A stretch of 64,000 nucleotides of DNA from contig WHUB01000006.1 in assembly GCA_009377395.1 (NCBI GenBank), forward strand, positions 1 through 64,000, written 5' to 3'. Positions 58,178 to 64,000 of the stretch are shown piece after piece. Below the pieces are notes generated by a model. It searched no databases. It had not been told where the DNA came from and saw only the letters and a list, made by a program, of their open reading frames with translations. Made by a program: the position numbers and the translations under genes. Each line of letters starts with the position of its first letter. Positions within the stretch are counted from its first letter, which is position 1. Source of the DNA: Actinophytocola sp. (GTDB lineage: Bacteria > Actinomycetota > Actinomycetes > Mycobacteriales > Pseudonocardiaceae).

Positions 58178-59896
58178 GTGACTGCGCGTAACACGAACGA
58201 GCCCGACTACGACGTGATCATCGTCGGCTCCGGCTTCGGCGGCAGCGTCGCCGCGCTCCGGCTGACCGAGAAGGGCTACCGGGTGGCCGTGATCGAGGCG
58301 GGGCGCCGGTTCGCCGACGACGAGTTCGCCACGACGTCCTGGGACCTGCGCAAGTTCCTGTGGGCGCCGGAGATCGGCTGCTATGGCATCCAGCGGATCC
58401 ATATGCTGCGCGACTGCATGATTCTGGCCGGCTCCGGCGTCGGCGGCGGCTCGCTCGTCTACGCGAACACGCTCTACCGGCCGCTCAAGCCGTTCTACAC
58501 CGACAGCCAGTGGTCCCACATCACCGACTGGGAGGCCGAGCTCGCGCCGCACTACGACCAGGCGAGCCGGATGCTGGGCGTGGTCACTTGCCCGCTCGAC
58601 ACCCCGCACGACGAGGTCATGCGCAAGGTCGCGGCCGACATGGGCATCGCGGACAGCTACCACCCGACGCCGGTCGGCGTGTACTTCGGCGAGAAGGGCG
58701 AGACGGCCCCCGACCCGTACTTCGGCGGCGAGGGTCCGGAGCGCACCGGCTGCGTCGAATGCGGCAGCTGCATGACCGGCTGCCGCCACAACGCCAAGAA
58801 CACGCTGGTCAAGAACTACCTGTACCTCGCGGAGAAGAACGGCGCGAAGGTCATCCCGATGACGACGGTGACCGCGCTGCGCCCGCGCGGCGGGGGAAGC
58901 AACTACGAGGTCGACATCCGCAAGACCGGCAGGCACTCGCCCCGGTTCCGGCACACGCTCACGGCGGGCCAGGTGGTGCTCGCGGCCGGCACCTGGGGCA
59001 CCCAGAAGCTGCTGCACGGCATGCGCGACACCGGCGCGCTGCCGAAGCTGTCCAGCAAGCTCGGCGTGCTGACCAGGACGAACTCCGAGGCGATCATCGG
59101 CTCCTCGCGGTTCACCGTGGACCCCGAACGCGACTTCAGCACGGGCGTCGCGATCACGTCGTCGATCCATCCCGACGAGATCACCCACATCGAGCCGGTG
59201 CGCTACGGCAAGGGCAGCAACGCGATGGGCACGCTGCAGACGCTGGCCACCGACGCCACGCTGAAGACGTCGCGGCTGCGGCAGTTCTTCGGCTTCATGA
59301 TGCGCAAGCCGATCACGACCGCGAAGCTGCTGCACACCTACCGCTGGAGCGAGCGGACGATGATCCTGCTCGTGATGCAGAGCCTCGACAACTCGATCAC
59401 CACGTACACCAAGAAGGGCCTGTTCGGGCGGCGCCGGTACACCTCGAAGCAGGGTCACGGTGTGCCGAACCCGACGTTCATCAAGTCCGGCTACGACGCC
59501 AACCAGCTCGCCGCCAAGTACATCGACGGCGTCGCGGGCAGCACCTGGAGCGAGCTGTTCAACATCCCGCTCACCGCCCACTTCATCGGCGGCTGCGCGA
59601 TCGGGGACAGCGAGGCCGACGGCGTCATCGACCCATACCACCGGGTGTTCAACTACCCGGGCGTCTCGGTCGTCGACGGCGCCGCGATCACCGCGAACCT
59701 GGGCGTGAACCCGTCGCTGACGATCACCGCGCAGGCGGAGCGGGCGATGTCGTTCTGGCCGAACAAGGGCGAGGCGGATCCGCGCCCGGCGCAGTCCGAC
59801 GGCTACCGGCGGATCGCCCCGGTCGCCCCCGCCTCGCCCGCGGTGCCGGCCGACGCGCCCGGCGCGCTGCGGCTGCCCATCGCCGAGGTGCGCTGA
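58178..59896 (+). CDS. choD: GMC-family flavin oxidoreductase (ChoD-like)
   Basis: A 572-residue FAD enzyme. The dinucleotide fold is IIVGSGFGGSVAALRL; a Cys-rich motif CVECGSCMTGC (192-202) resembles iron-sulfur binding; the active-site His is in AHFIGGCAIG (His468), and the end has VNPSLTITAQAERA. It corresponds by position and sequence to ChoD (Rv3409c) beside guaB3. ChoD was named a cholesterol oxidase, but its true substrate is unsettled. The likely leaderless GTG start is 58178. Confidence 0.85.
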   Translation: MTARNTNEPDYDVIIVGSGFGGSVAALRLTEKGYRVAVIEAGRRFADDEFATTSWDLRKFLWAPEIGCYGIQRIHMLRDCMILAGSGVGGGSLVYANTLYRPLKPFYTDSQWSHITDWEAELAPHYDQASRMLGVVTCPLDTPHDEVMRKVAADMGIADSYHPTPVGVYFGEKGETAPDPYFGGEGPERTGCVECGSCMTGCRHNAKNTLVKNYLYLAEKNGAKVIPMTTVTALRPRGGGSNYEVDIRKTGRHSPRFRHTLTAGQVVLAAGTWGTQKLLHGMRDTGALPKLSSKLGVLTRTNSEAIIGSSRFTVDPERDFSTGVAITSSIHPDEITHIEPVRYGKGSNAMGTLQTLATDATLKTSRLRQFFGFMMRKPITTAKLLHTYRWSERTMILLVMQSLDNSITTYTKKGLFGRRRYTSKQGHGVPNPTFIKSGYDANQLAAKYIDGVAGSTWSELFNIPLTAHFIGGCAIGDSEADGVIDPYHRVFNYPGVSVVDGAAITANLGVNPSLTITAQAERAMSFWPNKGEADPRPAQSDGYRRIAPVAPASPAVPADAPGALRLPIAEVR

Positions 59897-59941
59897 GGGG
59901 GCGAGCCGGGTGTGGCGGCCGTCGCCTGGGATGATGGAGAC

Positions 59942-61498
59942 GTGCAGAATCCGACCGGTCCCGTTCTCGTCGTCGACTTCGGCGCGCAGTACGCCCAGCT
60001 CATCGCCCGCCGGGTGCGGGAGGCGCAGGTGTACTCCGAGGTCGTGCCACACACCGCGAACGTCGACGACCTGCTCGCCAAGGACCCGGCCGCGATCGTG
60101 CTCTCCGGGGGGCCTGCCAGCGTCTACGAGGACGGCGCGCCCGGGATCGACCCGGCGCTGTTCGCGGCGGGCGTGCCGGTGTTCGGCATGTGCTACGGCT
60201 TCCAGCTCATGGCCCGCGAGCTCGGTGGCACGGTGGAGAACACCGGGGGCCGCGAGTTCGGCCGCACCGAGCTGACTGTCACCGGCGAGGGCGGCGTCCT
60301 GCACGGCGGCCTGCCGGTGCACCACCCGGTGTGGATGAGCCACAACGACGGCGTCACCAAGGCGCCGGAGGGCGCGACGGTCACCGCGTCCTCGGCGGGC
60401 GCGGAGGTCGCCGGGTTCGAGGACGTCGAGCGCCGCTTCGCCGGGGTGCAGTACCACCCCGAGGTCGCGCACTCCCCGCACGGCCAGGAGGTGCTGCGCC
60501 GGTTCCTGCACGACATCGCCGGCATCCGGCCACAGTGGACGACGACGTCGATCGTGGACGAGCAGGTGGCCGCGATCCGCGAGCGGGTCGGCGCGGGCCG
60601 CGCGATCTGCGGGTTGTCCGGCGGGGTGGACTCCGCGGTGGCGGCCGCGCTGGTGCAGCGCGCCATCGGCGACCGGCTGACCTGCGTGTTCGTCGACCAC
60701 GGGCTGCTGCGGGCCGGGGAGCGCGCCCAGGTGGAGCGGGACTTCGTCGCCGCGACCGGGGTCAACCTGGTGACCGTCGACGCGCGGCAGCGGTTCCTCG
60801 ACGCGCTCGCCGGGGTCGCCGACCCCGAGGAGAAGCGCAAGATCATCGGCCGCGAGTTCATCCGGGTGTTCGAGCAGGCCGAGCGGGACCTCACGGCACA
60901 GGGCGACTACCGATTCCTGGTGCAGGGCACGCTCTACCCCGACGTCGTGGAGTCGGGCGGCGGCTCGGGCACGTCCAACATCAAGAGCCACCACAACGTC
61001 GGTGGGCTGCCGGAGGACCTGAACTTCGAGCTGGTCGAGCCGCTGCGGCTGTTGTTCAAGGACGAGGTGCGCCGGGTCGGCCTCGAACTCGGCCTGCCGG
61101 AGACGATCGTGCACCGGCAGCCGTTTCCTGGTCCCGGCCTCGGCATCCGCATCATCGGCGAGGTGACCGGCGAGCGGCTGGACACGCTGCGCGCGGCTGA
61201 CGCCATCGCGCGGGAGGAGCTGACGGCGGCCGGGCTCGACCGCGACATCTGGCAGTGCCCGGTGGTGCTGCTCGCGGACGTGCGCAGCGTCGGGGTGCAG
61301 GGCGACGGCCGCACCTACGGCCACCCGGTCGTGCTGCGGCCGGTGTCGAGCGAGGACGCCATGACGGCGGACTGGACCCGGCTGCCCTACGACGTGCTGG
61401 AACGCATCTCCACCCGCATCACCAACGAGGTCGCCGAGGTCAACCGGGTGACGCTCGACGTGACGTCCAAGCCGCCGGGCACCATCGAGTGGGAGTAG
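59942..61498 (+). CDS. guaA: GMP synthase (glutamine-hydrolysing)
   Basis: A 518-residue enzyme aminating XMP to GMP. The class I amidotransferase domain has Cys84 (GMCYGFQ) and His172/Glu174 (QYHPEV). The ATP-pyrophosphatase loop is SGGVDSA from residue 226, and the dimerisation domain ends [12 protein letters not shown] 59942 with ATGGAG upstream is preferred; a GTG at 59912 would add ten residues. With guaB it completes GMP synthesis. Confidence 0.95.
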   Translation: MQNPTGPVLVVDFGAQYAQLIARRVREAQVYSEVVPHTANVDDLLAKDPAAIVLSGGPASVYEDGAPGIDPALFAAGVPVFGMCYGFQLMARELGGTVENTGGREFGRTELTVTGEGGVLHGGLPVHHPVWMSHNDGVTKAPEGATVTASSAGAEVAGFEDVERRFAGVQYHPEVAHSPHGQEVLRRFLHDIAGIRPQWTTTSIVDEQVAAIRERVGAGRAICGLSGGVDSAVAAALVQRAIGDRLTCVFVDHGLLRAGERAQVERDFVAATGVNLVTVDARQRFLDALAGVADPEEKRKIIGREFIRVFEQAERDLTAQGDYRFLVQGTLYPDVVESGGGSGTSNIKSHHNVGGLPEDLNFELVEPLRLLFKDEVRRVGLELGLPETIVHRQPFPGPGLGIRIIGEVTGERLDTLRAADAIAREELTAAGLDRDIWQCPVVLLADVRSVGVQGDGRTYGHPVVLRPVSSEDAMTADWTRLPYDVLERISTRITNEVAEVNRVTLDVTSKPPGTIEWE

Positions 61499-61499
61499 C

Positions 61500-61691
61500 T
61501 CACTCCTGGTTGCGGCCGAGTGAGCTGGCGAGCAGCGAGACTCCGATGAGGGCGACCGCGCCGGCGAGCAGCCAGCGCAGGTCGATGTCGGGCAGCCAGG
61601 ACGCGCCGTCGCTGAGCACGTAGCCCGCGACGAGTAGCGTCACGACGCCGCAGATCAGCGTGAACAGGTCGGTGCGGCGCGAGTCAGTCAC
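61500..61691 (-). CDS. Small two-helix membrane protein
   Basis: A 63-residue protein (MTDSRRTDLFTLICGVVTL to SSLGRNQE) with two hydrophobic segments, about 11-28 and 40-57. GTG overlaps the end of the PspC-domain gene by eight bases, so it is its co-translated partner. No family is recognised. It ends one base from the convergent guaA stop. Confidence 0.75.
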   Translation of the reverse strand: MTDSRRTDLFTLICGVVTLLVAGYVLSDGASWLPDIDLRWLLAGAVALIGVSLLASSLGRNQE

Positions 61692-62943
61692 GCTCGATCA
61701 CCACCGATCCCATCCGGCTCGACACGTCCAGCGTGATCTGCTGCCCGCCCTCGCCGTCGTCGCCGTAGTCCGTGCCGGACACCGGCGTCGTGCCCATGCC
61801 CTCGTCCCCCTCGTCAAGGCAGTCCACCGAGCCCATGGCGGAGTGGCAGCTGAACGTCACGTCGGCATCGGCGGGCACCGTCACGACCGCCTCGCCCATG
61901 CCGACCCTGACGTCGGTCTCGATCGGCGTGTCCGCCGTGGCCAGCTCGGTGAGGTCGAGCCGGACCGAGCCCATGGTGCGCTGGTAGACGTCCTCCACCT
62001 CGGCCGGTGTCTCCGGGGCGGCGTCGACCTCACCCATGCCGCCACTGGGCAGCCGGTCGAACGGGATCGCGGTGAGGGCGATGCCCGCCGCCGCGAGCGG
62101 GATGGCGAGCAGCACCAGGCCGCGACCGGCACCGGCGAACGCGGCGGCGACCATGCCGAGGCCGAGCACGCCGAGGGTGAGGCCGATGATGTGCGCCGCC
62201 GTGAACCACTCGACGCCGAACAGGCTCAGCGTCAGCCCGGCGCTCGCGGTGACCAGCGCGAGTCCCGCGGTGAGGCCGCTGATCGGCGACCGAGGGCGCG
62301 GCGCGCCGGGCGCGGTGGACGCGTGCGATGCCGGTGGCGCCGCGTCCGGTTCCGGCAGGTCCCAGCCGAGCGGGTCGGCGCCGAGCGGGTCGGCGCCGAG
62401 CGGGTCCCACCCGGGCGTGCTGCTGTCGACGTCCGCGCCGTCGGTGTCGCGGACGCTGAACGACGCCGACGCGCCGGACGTGGTCGTCACCGGTGTCGGC
62501 CGGTTGGTGCCGCCGCGTCGCCGGTGCAGCGTGTAGAGCCCGGCGACGGCCAGCGCGAGCAGCACGACTCCGCCGCCGTGCAGCCAGCCGCCGCCGAACG
62601 CCGCGCCCGTCGCGGGGAACAGCAGCAGCCCGAGCACGATGGTCAGCCCGGCCGGCATCGAGCTGCGGCCCTTGCCGAACAGCGCCTCGGCGCCGGACGT
62701 CTCGTCGCCGTCCTGCGGCAGGAACAGCCAGCCGAGCAGGTAGAGCAGCACGCCGAAGCCGCCGACGATCGTCGCGACGACGAACGCCACCCGCACCAGC
62801 ACCGGGTCGATGCCGTACCGATGGCCGATGCCCGCCGCGACGCCCGCGATCTTCCTGCCATGCCGTGGCCGCCTCGGTCTGCTCGACCAGAAGTCCCTCG
62901 TGGTCTCCTCAACGCTGTCCCGCACGCCTGCTGCTCGAGTCAT
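61684..62943 (-). CDS. PspC-domain membrane protein with LiaF-like C-terminus
   Basis: A 419-residue protein. The N-terminal PspC domain (GRKIAGVAAGIGHRYGIDPV, then VRVAFVVATIVGG) is followed by several membrane segments between about 45 and 275, interrupted by a disordered loop containing GADPLGADPLG. The C-terminal 110 residues are a beta-rich domain like the cell-envelope stress protein LiaF (VGMGEAVVTVPADADV, SSRMGSVVIERD). It is divergent from a PspC histidine kinase, suggesting an envelope-stress module. Confidence 0.82.
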   Translation of the reverse strand: MTRAAGVRDSVEETTRDFWSSRPRRPRHGRKIAGVAAGIGHRYGIDPVLVRVAFVVATIVGGFGVLLYLLGWLFLPQDGDETSGAEALFGKGRSSMPAGLTIVLGLLLFPATGAAFGGGWLHGGGVVLLALAVAGLYTLHRRRGGTNRPTPVTTTSGASASFSVRDTDGADVDSSTPGWDPLGADPLGADPLGWDLPEPDAAPPASHASTAPGAPRPRSPISGLTAGLALVTASAGLTLSLFGVEWFTAAHIIGLTLGVLGLGMVAAAFAGAGRGLVLLAIPLAAAGIALTAIPFDRLPSGGMGEVDAAPETPAEVEDVYQRTMGSVRLDLTELATADTPIETDVRVGMGEAVVTVPADADVTFSCHSAMGSVDCLDEGDEGMGTTPVSGTDYGDDGEGGQQITLDVSSRMGSVVIERD

Positions 62944-63040
62944 GGCTCAATCCTGTGTCCTGCGCATGCGCCGCACATCCGGGATCAACCCTGAATTGCG
63001 GTATCCGGGCCTTCCCTGATGCGTGGGGCAGGTCCGACAT

Positions 63041-64000
63041 GTGAACATGAACCACGTGCAGGATGAGGCGCAGCGCCGGGCGCGGCGACACCGCTCGCCC
63101 CGCCGCCATGCCCGCATCCGTGAGCAGGGCACGACGGCGGGAATCGTCGTGACGGTCCCGGCCGGGGTGAGGGTGCCCGCCCGCGCGACACCAGCGGAGC
63201 CGGTGGCCCCGGACCCGGTGACGCGGCTGACCCGGCGCCGGGGCGGCGTGCTCGGCGGCGTCGCGGGCGGCATCGCCGACCACGTCGGCATCGACGTCTT
63301 CAAGGTGCGGCTGCTGTTCGCCGCGCTGTGCCTCGTCGGCGGCGCCGGACTGCTGGCCTACGCGCTGCTGTGGGTATTCGTGCCGCAGCGCAGCGCCGAG
63401 GAGGCGACCGCGACCTCGGCCAGGGAGCGGCGGCAGGCCGTCGGGCTGGTCGCGCTCGGCATCGGGCTCGCCGTCGTCGGCGGCTCGCTGACCGGGACGT
63501 TCCGTGGCTGGGTGATCGGCCCGATCGCCATCGCCGTCATCGGCGCCGTCCTGGTGTGGCGAGAGGCGGACGACTCGCGACGGGCACGCTGGCGGAGCGG
63601 GCCGGTCGGTGCCCTGCTCGGCGGGGGCGGCTGGGGCGCCGTGGTGCGGATCCTCGCCGGTGTCGCGCTCGTCGCGACCGGGGTCGGCGTCGTCGCGCTG
63701 CGCGGTGGCTCGTTCGACCAGGTGCAGTTCGCGCTGATCGCGGTGCTCGCCACGCTGATCGGCGTCGCGGTGCTGACGGTGCCGTTCTGGCTGCGGCTGG
63801 TCCGCGACCTCGGCGAGGAGCGCACGGTCCGGATCAGGACCGAGGAGCGCGCCAACATCGCGGCGCACCTGCACGACTCGGTGCTGCAAACCCTCGCGTT
63901 GATCCAGAAGCAGTCGGAGTCGCCGAAGGAGGTCGCCCGGCTGGCGCGCGGCCAGGAGCGGCAGCTGCGCACCTGGCTGTACGGCGACGGCGCGGCGTCG
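63041..64000 (+). CDS. PspC-domain sensor histidine kinase (partial, cut by window end)
   Basis: An open frame from GTG 63041 (or ATG 63047) to the window edge, 320 codons. A PspC domain lies near residues 65-120 (TRRRGGVLGGVAGGIADHV), followed by further membrane segments up to about 250, then the dimerisation helix of NarL/LiaS-type kinases with phospho-acceptor His in ERANIAAHLHDSVLQTL. The ATPase domain must lie beyond the window, probably followed by a LuxR-type response regulator. Confidence 0.8.
   Translation, partial: MNMNHVQDEAQRRARRHRSPRRHARIREQGTTAGIVVTVPAGVRVPARATPAEPVAPDPVTRLTRRRGGVLGGVAGGIADHVGIDVFKVRLLFAALCLVGGAGLLAYALLWVFVPQRSAEEATATSARERRQAVGLVALGIGLAVVGGSLTGTFRGWVIGPIAIAVIGAVLVWREADDSRRARWRSGPVGALLGGGGWGAVVRILAGVALVATGVGVVALRGGSFDQVQFALIAVLATLIGVAVLTVPFWLRLVRDLGEERTVRIRTEERANIAAHLHDSVLQTLALIQKQSESPKEVARLARGQERQLRTWLYGDGAAS

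Noticed and set aside
58130-61324. 1064-codon minus-strand frame opposite choD and guaA
   Set aside because: It covers two well-supported plus-strand genes and has no recognisable domain or start context.

Overview
The window is a continuous piece of a high-GC actinobacterial chromosome. Gene order closely follows the Mycobacterium tuberculosis blocks around rpoA/ESX-4/glmS and alr/groES/whiB3/sigD/guaB, and the Streptomyces whiD/bldM/shbA/guaB neighbourhood. An L17 with a C-terminal 'sunset' domain, an ESX-4 locus with EccE and a mat-type malonate cluster suggest the order Pseudonocardiales (Amycolatopsis/Saccharomonospora-like). That placement is inferred from content, not from a search.

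Layout. 1-12.3 kb: the spc and alpha ribosomal operons (rplE end, rpsZ, rpsH, rplF, rplR, rpsE, rpmD, rplO, secY, adk, map, then infA, rpmJ, rpsM, rpsK, rpsD, rpoA, rplQ, truA). A secreted trypsin-like peptidase sits between map and infA, and a small unexplained ORF sits between rpsM and rpsK. 12.3-12.5 kb: a 164-bp mobile-element-like inverted-repeat unit; a second copy lies at 56.8-57.0 kb. 12.5-26.6 kb: an ESX-4-type type VII secretion locus (two unknown coupled genes, eccE, eccB, mycP, eccD, eccC, an Hsp70-like Rv3446c-family protein and two WXG100 genes). 26.6-29.3 kb: rplM, rpsI, glmM. 29.3-32.2 kb: three ESX-associated-looking genes and a hydrolase. 32.3-38.4 kb: glmS, nnr, alr, an alpha/beta hydrolase and tsaE. 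38.4-45.2 kb: an inserted malonate-type operon (carboxyltransferase, matB, TRAP transporter DctM/DctQ/DctP) with a divergent GntR regulator. 45.2-49.7 kb: tsaB, rimI, tsaD, then groES-groEL under a CIRCE operator. 49.7-55.2 kb: a regulatory block (WhiB3, MerR-like protein, Rv3415c-like protein, BldM-like pseudo-receiver, SigD and its anti-sigma RsdA, a DUF5319 protein). 55.3-61.5 kb: guaB, guaB3, a ChoD-like GMC oxidoreductase and guaA. 61.5-64 kb: a PspC/LiaF-like membrane protein, divergent from a PspC-domain histidine kinase cut by the window end.

How the parts fit. The left part is growth-linked housekeeping: ribosome, RNA polymerase alpha, translocon, and envelope sugar precursors through glmM and glmS. 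The ESX-4 locus is embedded in it, as in mycobacteria. tsaE, tsaB and tsaD together make the tRNA t6A modification machinery. guaB and guaA make GMP from IMP. Four-base stop/start overlaps are common and mark translationally coupled pairs.

The most unusual items are: the two copies of the short inverted-repeat element, one of which supplies the stop codons of both convergent neighbours; truA, which has no ATG, GTG or TTG start for its conserved N-terminus and begins inside a terminator-like hairpin; a mat operon in which a fused AccD/AccA-like carboxyltransferase stands where malonyl-CoA decarboxylase is expected; a 12-bp-phased set of DnaA-box-like sequences inside the MerR-like gene; and a near-perfect long inverted repeat upstream of rplM.
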